Of a stretch of DNA of 64,000 nucleotides, positions 10,877 through 20,576 are shown in pieces. The notes beneath the pieces were generated by a model that was not told where the DNA came from, ran no database searches, and saw only the letters and a list, made by a program, of their open reading frames with translations. The stretch is from Shewanella ulleungensis (GTDB lineage: Bacteria; Pseudomonadota; Gammaproteobacteria; Enterobacterales; Shewanellaceae). The DNA lies in contig NZ_BMQW01000005.1 in the NCBI RefSeq assembly GCF_014648315.1, forward strand, positions 284,706 to 348,705. Reading direction: 5' to 3'. The translations under genes were made by a program, and so were the position numbers. The stretch's first letter is position 1, and each line of letters starts with the position of its first letter.

Positions 10877-12091
10877 TTACCCACCTTTCACTACTTTTAG
10901 CATGTCCCACATAGGTAAATAGATACCTAGCGCAAGAATCAACACAATGCCGGCAACAAAACCAATTAAAATAGGCTCTAATTTTGCGGTTAGGTTTTTT
11001 AAATCGTAATCAACTTCACCCTCATAAAAATCAGCAGCATCGTTTAACAGCTGATCTATTTGGCCGGTTTCTTCACCCACCGCGACCATTTGCAATACTA
11101 ATGGTGTAAATAGATGGCTAGCATTTGAAACTCTTAACATAGACTCGCCAGATTCTATTCCGCGGCGCATCCCGACAATTTTATCGTGCATATATGCATT
11201 ATCGACCGCATCGGCAACCAAACTTAAAGCTTGTGTCATTGGCACGCCAGCACTGAGCATCATTGAAAAACTACGGCAGTAACGCGACAAGGTAGATCGT
11301 TCAATAATTGAACCAACAACCGGTATGTGTAACTTCCATAAATCCCACTGTTTTTCGCCCTTTTCGGTATGATGCCAATAACGAATACCAATAATGGTCC
11401 CCATCAAGATCACCAACATCAACGGCCAGTAATTCACAAACAGGTTTGAGGTGGCAATAAGTATTTTGGTTGCCCAAGGTAAATCAGCGCCAAAACGCGA
11501 AAACATATCCGCAAACTTAGGAATAACCATAATATTAAGGATAACCATCGCGATGGTTATCGCTATCAGCACAAAAATCGGATAACGCATTGCCGCTTTA
11601 ATACGTCGACGGGTTTCTTGTTCGCGCTCGATGTAATGCGACAGTTGAATAAAAGCATCTTCCAATTTACCCGTGTTTTCACCAACATGGATCATTGAAA
11701 CAAATAGAGAATCAAATACATCAGGGTGCTGGTTCATTGATGACGATAAAGGCCGACCTGATGTTAACTGCTCAGAGATATCATCTAGCGCATGCTTCAT
11801 TCGCTGCGAGTGAGTCGTTTCAGATAACCCAGCTATAGCACGTAAAATAGGAATGCCAGAACGTGTAAGCGAGTACATTTGTCGAGTGAAAATTTGTAAC
11901 TCTTCTAACGACACTTTGCTCTGAAACAACGCCATAGAAAACGATTGCTTAGGCTTAACTTCATTGAGTTCTAACGGAATAATGCCACGCGACAACAATA
12001 TATCTGCCGCAGCACTCTCATTTGCAGACTCTAGCAGTGCGGTTACCGATTTACCTTGCGCATCACGACCACGGTATTGATAAGTAGGCAT
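10877..12091 (-). CDS. mshG: MSHA inner-membrane platform protein MshG (PilC/GspF family)
   Basis: 404 residues. Two GspF domains, each a helical cytoplasmic bundle, separated by membrane helices: about residues 68-190 (FTRQMYSLTRSGIPILRAI) and about 270-395 (YCRSFSMMLSAGVPMTQAL), with helices near 170-190, 220-240 and 375-395. This is the polytopic platform that converts MshE ATPase motion into pilin extraction. The start is 3 bases after the mshE stop, so translation is coupled. A paralogue, PilC, is encoded at 59171-60436. Confidence 0.96.
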   Translation of the reverse strand: MPTYQYRGRDAQGKSVTALLESANESAAADILLSRGIIPLELNEVKPKQSFSMALFQSKVSLEELQIFTRQMYSLTRSGIPILRAIAGLSETTHSQRMKHALDDISEQLTSGRPLSSSMNQHPDVFDSLFVSMIHVGENTGKLEDAFIQLSHYIEREQETRRRIKAAMRYPIFVLIAITIAMVILNIMVIPKFADMFSRFGADLPWATKILIATSNLFVNYWPLMLVILMGTIIGIRYWHHTEKGEKQWDLWKLHIPVVGSIIERSTLSRYCRSFSMMLSAGVPMTQALSLVADAVDNAYMHDKIVGMRRGIESGESMLRVSNASHLFTPLVLQMVAVGEETGQIDQLLNDAADFYEGEVDYDLKNLTAKLEPILIGFVAGIVLILALGIYLPMWDMLKVVKGG

Positions 12092-12093
12092 AA

Positions 12094-13854
12094 TTACGCC
12101 CCAACGCCAGGCTGATTAACTAAGTCTGCTGATAATGCCATGTTTGACTCAGTGACATCTTCGACTAACTTAGCCACCTCTTCTAACGTGGTAGTCCCTT
12201 GCAATAAATATTCCATTGCCGAATGGGCCAAAGGGATAAAGTTAGGACTACGCAAAGCTGCACGGGCAAAGTCTTGTGGGTTACCGGTGCGCATAGCATC
12301 TATCATATTTTCATCGAGTTCTAAAATTTCAAAAATACCAATTCGACCTCGATACCCTGAGCCATTACACGTTTGACAACCACTACCGACTTTAAAAGTC
12401 GCACTGTGAATATCTTGCTTAGTGACACTAGACAACCAGCTGCGCTCTGCTGCCGTAGGTTGGTAGTCGACAGCGCAATTGTGGCAAACTCTGCGCACTA
12501 ATCGCTGGGCAATAATTACTCGCAAGGCACTCGCAACTAAGTAGCTTGCCGCGCCCATATCAAGTAGTCGCAAAGCACTGGTTACCGCATCATTGGTGTG
12601 CAAGGTTGATAATACAAAGTGACCGGTTAATGCGCCTCGTAAACCAATTTCAACGGTTTCTTGGTCACGCATTTCGCCCACCATGATGATATCGGGATCT
12701 TGGCGCAAAGTGGTACGCAGTACATTCGAAAAGTTTAAGCCAATTTTGTGATTTACTTGCACCTGATTAATACGCGGTAATTGATACTCTACCGGATCTT
12801 CCACAGTAATGATCTTTCGATCTGGTGTGTTTAATTCACTTAAAATACCGTACAAGGTCGTGGTTTTACCGCTGCCCGTAGGTCCGGTAACCAATAACAT
12901 GCCGTGAGGGCGTTTAATTTGTTTACGAATACGCGCCACAATGTGCGGTGGCATACCGGTTTCATCTAAGGTGCGTAAACCCGTGGTTTGATCTAATAAA
13001 CGCATTACCACCGATTCGCCATGATAAATTGGCATGGTCGACATACGCACATCGATTTTATGACCTTTAATTTCGATATGAAAACGGCCATCTTGTGGCA
13101 TACGCTTTTCTGATATATCCAGGCCAGCCATGAGCTTAAGACGAAGTACTAATGCAGAGGCAATATTCACTTCACTTAGTGTATTTTCATGTAATTGACC
13201 ATCAATACGCTGACGAATGCGCAGCACTTTTTCGCCTGGCTCAATATGAATGTCCGATGCCCGCATTTGCACTGCATCTTCAAAAATAGACTGCAACAAC
13301 TTCACCACGGTGGTTTCGTTATCGGCATCGCCTTCTGTTAAGCTGCTAAGGTCGAACATGTCGTCGGCGGCATATTCTTCTTCAAGCTTGCCGGCAATTT
13401 CTGCAATTTGGCCAGTACGACGATATAAGTTATCAAATGCATCTAACAACTGTTGCTCTGGAGCTACCGCCAGCATTAATTGCTTAGGAGCGACCAACAA
13501 CTCTAAGTTATCAATGGCTTGTAAATCGGCGGGGTCGCTCATTGCAATCAATACATGATCGGCACCGCTTTCAACCACTAGGGCACGAAAACGACGAGCT
13601 TGTACCTCAGGAAGAATGTTAACCACTTCTGCAGCAATAGGCCTACGGCTGATGTCTAAATAAGGTAAATTCAGCTGCTGAGACAAAAACTGCAGTAATT
13701 GATCTTCGCTAATACTCTTAAGGTCAATCAAGGTTCGGCCGAGTTTTTTACCGCTATTACGCTGTTCTGTTAATGCTTGCTGTAATTGTGCTTCGGTAAT
13801 AATAAGCTCTTGCACCAGAAGATCACCTAAGCGCATCTTTAACTTTGGTTTCAT
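12094..13854 (-). CDS. mshE: MSHA pilus extension ATPase MshE
   Basis: 586 residues, GspE/PilB-type hexameric ATPase. Walker [11 protein letters not shown] at about 318-327, followed by Asp-box, Walker B (DIIMVGEMRD, about 385-394) and His-box (LSTLHTND). A zinc-type pair of CxxC motifs (CHNC, CQTC) lies at about 460-500. The N-terminus has two MshEN-type motifs, R8-L9-G10 ... and K37-L38-G39 ... ending LSQQLNLPYLDI, the module known to bind c-di-GMP in Vibrio MshE. It overlaps mshN by 4 bases. It powers MshA polymerisation from the cytoplasmic face. The extension half is thus predicted to be c-di-GMP responsive. Confidence 0.97.
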   Translation of the reverse strand: MKPKLKMRLGDLLVQELIITEAQLQQALTEQRNSGKKLGRTLIDLKSISEDQLLQFLSQQLNLPYLDISRRPIAAEVVNILPEVQARRFRALVVESGADHVLIAMSDPADLQAIDNLELLVAPKQLMLAVAPEQQLLDAFDNLYRRTGQIAEIAGKLEEEYAADDMFDLSSLTEGDADNETTVVKLLQSIFEDAVQMRASDIHIEPGEKVLRIRQRIDGQLHENTLSEVNIASALVLRLKLMAGLDISEKRMPQDGRFHIEIKGHKIDVRMSTMPIYHGESVVMRLLDQTTGLRTLDETGMPPHIVARIRKQIKRPHGMLLVTGPTGSGKTTTLYGILSELNTPDRKIITVEDPVEYQLPRINQVQVNHKIGLNFSNVLRTTLRQDPDIIMVGEMRDQETVEIGLRGALTGHFVLSTLHTNDAVTSALRLLDMGAASYLVASALRVIIAQRLVRRVCHNCAVDYQPTAAERSWLSSVTKQDIHSATFKVGSGCQTCNGSGYRGRIGIFEILELDENMIDAMRTGNPQDFARAALRSPNFIPLAHSAMEYLLQGTTTLEEVAKLVEDVTESNMALSADLVNQPGVGA

Positions 13855-15188
13855 CGGTTTTCTCCTAGCTGAGCTAATCGGGTTTCAATAAAATTCATGG
13901 CTGACATCGACAATCCTTCATAGCTTAGTGCAGAACGATAAGCTTGAGCTGCCGGGATGTATTTTTGTTGGGAATCTAACGCATACCCAAGCCCCATCCA
14001 CCAGCGAGCCTGAGTCGATTCTGCTTGCAATAAATTGCGATAAGCTTGCTCTGCTAAGATGTAATCTTGATTACTTTGCGCTAACTCAGTTTGTGCCACC
14101 CATTTATCGCGAGACCAACTTGAGTTGTCTGGGATTGAAGCCAAAGTGATATTGGCACTATCAAAGGCTTTCATTTCAACTTGAATCCGCGCCAGAATGA
14201 CATAAAACTCCCATTCCTGTGGAAACATACTAATGCCACTTTCCAATAAACGCATAGCAGTAGTGGTATTGTTTTGAGCATAATATATAGCCACCAGTTG
14301 CTTGCGGGCTTTATGTAAACTCGGCTGTAAAATAATGGCTTCTAAATAAAAACTGGCTGCATCATCGACATTTTGTACTTTTTCAGCATCAACCGCTTTA
14401 CGGTACTGTAACTGCGCCATTTGAGTTTTGGTTAATACAACCTCTTTAACCGTCATGTCATTGGAGGCTGCTGTTGAAACGTCAGGCTTATCGCTGGCTA
14501 CAATTTGTGACTGATTAGTTGTTGCTACAACACGATTTACATCATTAATATTTTTTGCTTTATCTGTTGAGGTTGAAGTTAACTTAGTTTTACTAATTAC
14601 AGGTTCATCGGCTTGCTTTAAGGGCGTAGCCTCATTTGAAACTAACGCCACTGATGTATCCTGAGCAGCAACCATAGCGTCAGAAGCTCGCTCAGTAGGC
14701 TCTTCCTCGCTCACCGTTATCGCGGCAACACTCGCGGTTTTGGCTACGCCATTATCATTATTATCATTAACAGCAGTAGTTGTTGTTACGGAGTTACTGA
14801 TTTGCGCATCTACACGCTCAACTTTGCTAATTTGCACTATTCCTGAAGTGCTAAGTTGCATATCACCAATAGGTTGAGCAGGCATATCTTCAGCGTTATC
14901 GTCTGCACTTCGAATTGCGGCATTTGTTACGCTCTGCTCAGCCAATTGCGGCTCAACCGTCGGGTCAATTTTTTGGTACATTGACACACCAAACCATGCA
15001 ACAGGGATTAACAGCAGTAAACCAATACCGACGGCGATTAATGGCGAGCGAGACTTTTCAGTTGGATAATATTGAACTTGCGGACGAACAAACTCCCCCT
15101 TCGACTGGGAGGTCGCTGGGTCTGATTGCGCTGAATCTGGTTTTTCACGCTGTTCTAAATCTCGCAGCATTTTTATTATCACACTCAT
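13851..15188 (-). CDS. mshN: MSHA biogenesis TPR protein MshN
   Basis: 445 residues. A short cytoplasmic start (MSVIIKMLRDLEQREK) precedes one transmembrane helix (about 49-67), then a long low-complexity linker rich in T, S, A, V and D (about 80-250), and a C-terminal tetratricopeptide-repeat region (about 255-440; ALDSQQKYIPAAQAYRSAL type repeats). Such proteins join inner-membrane and outer-membrane parts of the pilus machine. The start overlaps the end of mshM by one base and the stop overlaps mshE by 4, so it is tightly coupled in the biogenesis operon. Confidence 0.92.
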   Translation of the reverse strand: MSVIIKMLRDLEQREKPDSAQSDPATSQSKGEFVRPQVQYYPTEKSRSPLIAVGIGLLLLIPVAWFGVSMYQKIDPTVEPQLAEQSVTNAAIRSADDNAEDMPAQPIGDMQLSTSGIVQISKVERVDAQISNSVTTTTAVNDNNDNGVAKTASVAAITVSEEEPTERASDAMVAAQDTSVALVSNEATPLKQADEPVISKTKLTSTSTDKAKNINDVNRVVATTNQSQIVASDKPDVSTAASNDMTVKEVVLTKTQMAQLQYRKAVDAEKVQNVDDAASFYLEAIILQPSLHKARKQLVAIYYAQNNTTTAMRLLESGISMFPQEWEFYVILARIQVEMKAFDSANITLASIPDNSSWSRDKWVAQTELAQSNQDYILAEQAYRNLLQAESTQARWWMGLGYALDSQQKYIPAAQAYRSALSYEGLSMSAMNFIETRLAQLGENR

Positions 15189-16123
15189 TAATACTCACTT
15201 ATCCGTGTCAACCACTCACCACCTAAATCCATGAATCCCAGCATTAGCATCAATGTTAATAATAAAATAATCACTAGTATGCTAGAGCGTGAAAAACCTG
15301 AGCGTTCGGTTAAATTAATATCTTCAGTGTCACGTATTGCTGCTCGACAATGCTTGGTCGACACTCGTTGGCTCCCTTCTCCGTAACAAAGCAGTAAACT
15401 TTTATGCGCCAATATATTTACCAAACGTGGAATGCCTCGAGCGGCTTTAGCTAACAATTTAATATCGCTTACACCAAATAAATCAGGCCCTTGATAACCA
15501 GCAATGCTTAGCCGATATTGAATATAAGCGCGGATTTCATCCCAACTCAAAGGGCGTAAATGGTAACTAAACGTGATCCGTTGACGTAACTGTCTAAATT
15601 TAGCTTGTCCGAGCCGCTCATCTAACTCGGGCTGACCAAATAACACCACCTGCAACAACTTACGACTTTCGGTTTCTAAGTTCGTAAATAACCGTAATGC
15701 TTCAATACTGTCGTCGGGTAATGCTTGGGCTTCATCGAGCACTAACACAACATGAAAGCCTTGATGATTTAATTCGAGTAACCGTTCATGGATCAAACGA
15801 GTTAATTGTTGTTGATCGAGTTTATTAGGTAGCGCTAACCCTAACTCTGCCGCTACTGCAAAACGTAACTCTTTTGGTGTTAGGTATGGGTTAGGCAAAT
15901 AAGCACAGTGATATTGAGTCGGTAAGTCATTCAATAATTTACGGCAAACTAATGTTTTCCCTGTTCCCACTTCGCCGGTTACTTTAATAAATCCCTCACC
16001 GGTCTCTAACGCGGTTTGCAACACTTGTAAGGCTTCTACATGGGGTGCTAAACCAAAAAAGAACCCTGTATTGGGCGTCAGCGTAAAAGGCAGCTGCGCC
16101 ATGCCAAAGTGTTGCAAATACAT
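15188..16123 (-). CDS. mshM: MSHA biogenesis ATPase MshM (ExeA-like AAA+)
   Basis: 311 residues. Walker A GEVGTGKT at about residues 50-57 and Walker B VVLVLDEAQAL at about 125-135 within an ExeA/GspA-type AAA domain. A C-terminal transmembrane helix (about 279-298, SSILVIILLLTLMLMLGFM) places it on the inner membrane. ExeA-like ATPases help insert or assemble secretins, so MshM probably assists MshL, whose gene lies 19 bases upstream. The common ExeA peptidoglycan-binding domain is absent, as usual for MshM. Confidence 0.94.
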   Translation of the reverse strand: MYLQHFGMAQLPFTLTPNTGFFFGLAPHVEALQVLQTALETGEGFIKVTGEVGTGKTLVCRKLLNDLPTQYHCAYLPNPYLTPKELRFAVAAELGLALPNKLDQQQLTRLIHERLLELNHQGFHVVLVLDEAQALPDDSIEALRLFTNLETESRKLLQVVLFGQPELDERLGQAKFRQLRQRITFSYHLRPLSWDEIRAYIQYRLSIAGYQGPDLFGVSDIKLLAKAARGIPRLVNILAHKSLLLCYGEGSQRVSTKHCRAAIRDTEDINLTERSGFSRSSILVIILLLTLMLMLGFMDLGGEWLTRISEY

Positions 16124-16142
16124 ACTTATTTACGTTCCATCA

Positions 16143-17795
16143 TCACTTAGAAGGATACCAACGCTCAATCAAATCTTGCGAACGCTTGAGCTCATCTTTC
16201 CAGGTGTCTAAACCCACGACTGTTGGCTTAAGTAAAATAATCAATTCCGTTTTTTGCTTGGATTTACTGCGGTTAGTAAAGGCTTCGCCCAAAAATGGGA
16301 TATCACCTAAAAATGGTACTTTCGATACAGTTTCGATGTTTTCACTCTTCATTAAACCACCAATCACCACCACATCGCCCGATGCAGCTCTAATGACTGT
16401 ATCAGACTCGCGGATCTCACTTTGCGCTAATGGTAGCTCTAACGTCGAATCACTAATTTGAATAATTTTGGTTTGCTCTTGCACGTCAATAACCGACGGA
16501 TGAACGTGTAATAGTACATTGCCATTTTCGTCAATTTGCGGCGTAACATCTAACGCAATCCCTGAGAAAAATGGTGTTAACTCAACTTCTGGCGTAGTCA
16601 CTGTTGTGGTCGATGACACAGTAGTGGTCGACACATCAGTAACAAAATATTCGTCATTACCCACTTTAATCACCGCTTTTTGGTTGTTGGTCGCGGTCAC
16701 TCGTGGGCTGGATAGCACATCAACATCACCTTGAGTGTCGAGCAAGCTAATCATGGTACTAAAATCTGTACCTGTAACGTTAAGTGAGGTTACACCACCG
16801 ATCACTGAAGAAATGGTATCACTTAACCCCTGGCCAGCTGAGGTACTGAAATTAATATTGGTACTATCCACATGGCCTAATAAATTTTCCCACTGAATGC
16901 CTTGCTGATAACCATCAGACAAGGTCACTTCTATTATTTTGGCCTCTAAAATCACCTGGCGTTGCAAATGGCTTTCAGCTGTAGTCAAAAAAGCCCGAAC
17001 TTGTCTTAACTCATTAGGAAAAGCGCGGATGGTCACTAAACCTGCTTGCGGAGTTACAACCACCTGGCGACCGCCACCTGTTTCACCAATAATTGACACT
17101 AATGTGGCTTGTAACTCACCCCAAAAGTCAGTTTTAGTAGTGGAGCGGATAAAGGTACCGTTGCTTTGTTCGTTACTGCCCGAGCTGCTGCTATTGCTGT
17201 TAGAACTGCTTGAACTGCTGTTGCTGTTACTATTACTACTTGAATTGTCATTATCATCTGAGATACGCCCTGAACTCACGGATGTTAACGATAAACCTTC
17301 ACGCTGCATATACAGGTAGTTGAGTGGAAACGTTTCAGTGCGCATTCCTGATGGGAAGACCCGTAAAATACGCCCTTGGCGGCTCACTTCGTAACCGTAG
17401 ATATCTTCTACAACTTGTAATGCTTCAGACAAAGTAACCGCTTTTAGTGATAGAGAAATAGTGCCTTGCACATCAGGATGCACTGCCACACTTAAAGGAG
17501 TGTCTTTCACTAAACTAGGGAAAAAGACGCGAGCATCGACATTATTTGCCGACACATCAAAGCGACGCTCGGCAGGAAGCGCTTTTGCAGAGGAAAGCAC
17601 ATTGCTACCATTTAACTCACGCTGCACTTCAGCAGGCATTGTGGCTGGCGGCGGAGTAACAGCAGCATTAGCTTGCGCTTGTTGCATTGACTCAGCTAAT
17701 GCTGACTTAACCGTTTCAGGCTCAGGCCTATCTGTTGTTTGGCAAGCAACCAAACACAGCGACATCAGAGGGGTAACATATTTAATTACTTTCAT
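16143..17795 (-). CDS. mshL: MSHA outer-membrane secretin MshL (lipoprotein)
   Basis: 550 residues. Lipoprotein signal with lipobox LVAC (Cys 18). An STN-type and N1 domain (about 85-160) is followed by a striking Ser/Asn linker (about residues 178-215), then the secretin core (about 250-545) with the VTPQIDENGNVLLHVHPSV strand and the ending DIPFLGEAFTNRSKSKQKTELIILLKP, typical of PulD/PilQ-family secretins. It forms the outer-membrane gate for the MSHA pilus. The gene sits between mshK and mshM. The Ser/Asn linker is encoded by near-repetitive AGC/AAC/AGT codons and may vary in length between strains. Confidence 0.96.
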   Translation of the reverse strand: MKVIKYVTPLMSLCLVACQTTDRPEPETVKSALAESMQQAQANAAVTPPPATMPAEVQRELNGSNVLSSAKALPAERRFDVSANNVDARVFFPSLVKDTPLSVAVHPDVQGTISLSLKAVTLSEALQVVEDIYGYEVSRQGRILRVFPSGMRTETFPLNYLYMQREGLSLTSVSSGRISDDNDNSSSNSNSNSSSSSSNSNSSSSGSNEQSNGTFIRSTTKTDFWGELQATLVSIIGETGGGRQVVVTPQAGLVTIRAFPNELRQVRAFLTTAESHLQRQVILEAKIIEVTLSDGYQQGIQWENLLGHVDSTNINFSTSAGQGLSDTISSVIGGVTSLNVTGTDFSTMISLLDTQGDVDVLSSPRVTATNNQKAVIKVGNDEYFVTDVSTTTVSSTTTVTTPEVELTPFFSGIALDVTPQIDENGNVLLHVHPSVIDVQEQTKIIQISDSTLELPLAQSEIRESDTVIRAASGDVVVIGGLMKSENIETVSKVPFLGDIPFLGEAFTNRSKSKQKTELIILLKPTVVGLDTWKDELKRSQDLIERWYPSK

Positions 17796-17808
17796 TTTTA
17801 TTCTTATC

Positions 17809-18144
17809 CTATCGCTCTGTTATCGACTGAAACAGCTGAAGTTTTCTGCCATCTGACAAGGTAACGCTGTCTTGGCCTATCGAGGTCACACGTAGCCCGA
17901 CACCACTAATCGTGTCACCCACTGAGAGAATATTGTTATTAATCACCGCATATGCTCGCTGCCCATTAACGATACTGTTGAGCACCATTGTTTGCTGAGG
18001 AACGGCATTCGAGCTCACTGCAACATAACCCTGACTTGGCAAGGTTGGGTCTCGCAACGATTGTGCTTCTGCAGGGGAAGCAAACATCATTACACTACTG
18101 ACCATCACAGCCAGAGCGTTAAGGCTAATTCTGTTTAGCAACAC
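17809..18144 (-). CDS. mshK: MSHA biogenesis protein MshK
   Basis: 111 residues. Signal peptide (about 1-27, ending SPAEAQ) followed by a small periplasmic domain with DPTLPSQGY near its start and a C-terminal SVTLSDGRKLQLF, resembling the PilP/GspC-type domain that contacts the secretin. Overlaps mshJ by 20 bases and precedes mshL by 13. Its identity relies on position between mshJ and mshL plus this pattern. It probably links the MshI/J inner-membrane complex to MshL. Confidence 0.88.
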   Translation of the reverse strand: MLLNRISLNALAVMVSSVMMFASPAEAQSLRDPTLPSQGYVAVSSNAVPQQTMVLNSIVNGQRAYAVINNNILSVGDTISGVGLRVTSIGQDSVTLSDGRKLQLFQSITER

Positions 18145-18781
18145 TGATAAAGTCCTTATTCACACTCAGTGTGTAAAGTTCTAATTGAACTAGCGCATTT
18201 GGATGTGTCTCAACACGATAATCCAAGCGCTTCCAATACAATTTGTCTGGCATATTTTCCACCGCTGAGACAAACGCTAAAATGGCAAAATAATCACCTT
18301 GTAAGCTCAACTTAATACCATGACTGTATAAATTAACGTTACTGTCTTCACCCATATTTAATAATGGCGTAGGTGTAATAGAGGCGAACGATTTAAGGGT
18401 TACACCTTTTACATTACCCAGTAAGTTGGCTAATACTGTCGGCATATAATCTGCTGGTACCATATCAACCATTTGTGCATCTAATTCAGCATCAATGGCT
18501 AACATCTGCTCATTCACTAACAATAAACGCTGCTGGTAATCTTTATTAGGATCTAACTGCAAGCGCTCTTCATATAAAGCAATTTGTTGACGTGATATAT
18601 CGTTTTCTTGGCTTAAAGCAGTCAATTGTCTTTGCATCAACTGTTGCTGTTTCCAGAGTGATTCCAATGGTAAATACAACAACATGCCAATCACAACGAT
18701 ACTCGCAAGCGCAATTAAGACTCGCTCCCGCTGGCTGAGTTGATTAAATTTTTCTGACCAAGTTGCCCATTGTTGCTTCAT
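18125..18781 (-). CDS. mshJ: MSHA biogenesis protein MshJ (PilO-like)
   Basis: 218 residues. Short cytoplasmic start, one transmembrane helix (about 22-40, LIALASIVVIGMLLYLPL), a coiled coil rich in Q and E (about 42-95), then a ferredoxin-like periplasmic domain: the PilO/GspM architecture. Overlaps the upstream PilN-like gene by 4 bases (ATGA) and mshK by 20. It forms the inner-membrane alignment complex with the PilM- and PilN-like products. Confidence 0.92.
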   Translation of the reverse strand: MKQQWATWSEKFNQLSQRERVLIALASIVVIGMLLYLPLESLWKQQQLMQRQLTALSQENDISRQQIALYEERLQLDPNKDYQQRLLLVNEQMLAIDAELDAQMVDMVPADYMPTVLANLLGNVKGVTLKSFASITPTPLLNMGEDSNVNLYSHGIKLSLQGDYFAILAFVSAVENMPDKLYWKRLDYRVETHPNALVQLELYTLSVNKDFISVAKQN

Positions 18782-19398
18782 TGTGAGGGCTCCTTATCAG
18801 CAGTTTGACTGGTTAATTTGAACATTAATGGTTGATCATTACCTCTGTCCATCGTCATCGCTGAAAAAGCATACCCCTTTAAAGTCGATGTGTTTTTTAG
18901 TCTATCAATCCATAACGGAATGCTTTGCGGGTTACGGCCATAGCCTTCAAACTCTATCCGCTGCGGGGCATTATCTTGCTGAGAAATACTGATATGACTA
19001 AGCCATACATTAGCATCAGCGACGGCGGCCAAATCAGTCAACATAGGCGAATAGCCCTGACTGATAAGGTTTTTGCGTTGACCTAGCTCATCTTTCAAGC
19101 GTATTTTTAAATCAAGGCGCTGCTCATCCAATTCAACTTGGGCAACTAGGGCTGAATCAGGTTTTCTCGCGGCGATTTGAGCTTCTAACTGTGTTTTTTG
19201 TGCCGTTAGCTGATTTTTATCATTACTCGCCTGCAGTTGAACTGTGTGTAACTGATTTTGCTGCCACCAACCGAAACCATAAAAGGCAATGCATACTCCA
19301 ACAAGGAGCAACAATGTCAGCATTAGTCGCGTCAAGGTTAATCGCTGCTGTTGCGGCAATAAGTCGACAGTATATAAATTAACGCTGGTTTTTATCAC
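18778..19398 (-). CDS. mshI2: MSHA biogenesis protein MshI2 (PilN-like)
   Basis: 206 residues. The N-terminus (MIKTSVNLYTVDLLPQQQRL) resembles the PilN motif that docks into a PilM-type actin-like protein; a transmembrane helix (about 24-46) and a coiled coil (about 55-105) follow. The start overlaps the end of mshI by 4 bases and the stop overlaps mshJ by 4. In Vibrio the PilM- and PilN-like parts are likewise separate genes. The symbol mshI2 is used in some annotations; some call this gene part of mshI. Confidence 0.88.
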   Translation of the reverse strand: MIKTSVNLYTVDLLPQQQRLTLTRLMLTLLLLVGVCIAFYGFGWWQQNQLHTVQLQASNDKNQLTAQKTQLEAQIAARKPDSALVAQVELDEQRLDLKIRLKDELGQRKNLISQGYSPMLTDLAAVADANVWLSHISISQQDNAPQRIEFEGYGRNPQSIPLWIDRLKNTSTLKGYAFSAMTMDRGNDQPLMFKLTSQTADKEPSQ

Positions 19399-20294
19399 GC
19401 ATCACCTCGTGTTAATTCTTGTAATGCTAACTGAGCGAATAATCCACTCATACCATCATGGGTTTGTGCATGCACTTTTTGATTGAAGTTCGCCCCGACC
19501 AAGTTAGCCAGTGCACTGCTATCACCATCTGCGGCAATCGTAATAGACGTCACAGGCGCTTGACGGAGTTGGCTTTCGAAATAATCCATCGAACGTTGAA
19601 TTTCAAGACTTAAGTTATCAGCTAAACCTTGTTGTAATTCGTCATAAGTTGCTGTGCTCAGCTGATTAAAACCCCGCACTCTGCGCTGCATTAACACTTC
19701 ACCGGCTTTCACCACCATAAGTAAGAGCTCTTTTTGCGGTAAATGTGCAACTAACATATGAGCCATACTATCGTTAGGCAGCATATGCCGTAGCACTAAC
19801 TCTTCTATGCTAATGCCTGCAACGGTTAAACTATTTGCTTTACAAGCAGAAGCAAGTTGCATGAGTAACTCACGGCTCGACACTACGACACTGAGTTTGG
19901 CGTTTGGAATAATGCTGGATTCAAAATAATCTAAATGAATATTGCCCACAGGCTCTGACACCATGTCTTTAATCGCCCAAATTAATGCCTGGGCAATTTC
20001 TGTTGAATCAACATTGGGTTTGTCAGCTTGTAAAAGTTGATAATGAGCATAGGACAAGACTAATTGCATTCGAACATGGCCAAATTGTACTTTTAACTGT
20101 TCAAAAGCTTGGTTCCAATTGTTTTTCACCACCGGAATTTGCGTAATGGTATTGGCAGATGTGCCTTTTTGAGCTTTACACACCCATAACGAACTGTCAG
20201 AGATAAAAACACCGACATCTCCGGTTATTTTGGATGATTTCCAAAAGGCTAATTTACTCAAAACACCACTTTTCATTACGCGTCCCATACTCAC
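19395..20294 (-). CDS. mshI: MSHA biogenesis protein MshI (PilM-like)
   Basis: 299 residues. A PilM/GspL-like cytoplasmic actin-fold protein with no transmembrane helix. The N-terminal strand VGVFISDSSLWVCKAQKG is the degenerate phosphate-1 region. It overlaps the PilN-like gene downstream by 4 bases, so it opens the biogenesis operon. The frame begins with GTG at 20294; ATG codons at 20288 and 20276 are also in frame, and none has a strong ribosome-binding site, so the exact start is uncertain. The 282 bp upstream separates it from csrD. Confidence 0.87.
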   Translation of the reverse strand: MSMGRVMKSGVLSKLAFWKSSKITGDVGVFISDSSLWVCKAQKGTSANTITQIPVVKNNWNQAFEQLKVQFGHVRMQLVLSYAHYQLLQADKPNVDSTEIAQALIWAIKDMVSEPVGNIHLDYFESSIIPNAKLSVVVSSRELLMQLASACKANSLTVAGISIEELVLRHMLPNDSMAHMLVAHLPQKELLLMVVKAGEVLMQRRVRGFNQLSTATYDELQQGLADNLSLEIQRSMDYFESQLRQAPVTSITIAADGDSSALANLVGANFNQKVHAQTHDGMSGLFAQLALQELTRGDA

Positions 20295-20576
20295 TAACGT
20301 GATAATTATTCTAGATTATTGGTTTACTATACGATGAAAAAACTCAATAAAACCCATTCTACCCCAAAAATCCTGAACATAACGATGACTAAAACAATAT
20401 CTCATTAGTTGGTTAGTGTTGTCGCGCAATAGCTCATACTCAAATGATAAAAACTTCACCTCGAACACATTGTTAATGTTTTAATTTTGTTACATTAATA
20501 ACAATATAGCATACCTAATTAAAGGCCAATGCAAAAGCGAAGATACTTTAATATTGAAGTATTGGACTTTTTAAAA
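20295..20576. other. Intergenic region between csrD and mshI
   Basis: 282 bp, AT-rich, no open frame worth calling. It lies between the end of csrD and the start of mshI on the same strand, and so probably carries the promoter of the msh biogenesis operon and possibly the end of the csrD transcript. I saw no convincing terminator hairpin or operator. Confidence 0.5.

Noticed and set aside
16939..17319. 126-codon plus-strand frame with a long Leu run inside mshL
   Set aside because: The Leu run is simply the antisense reading of the Ser/Asn repeat in MshL.
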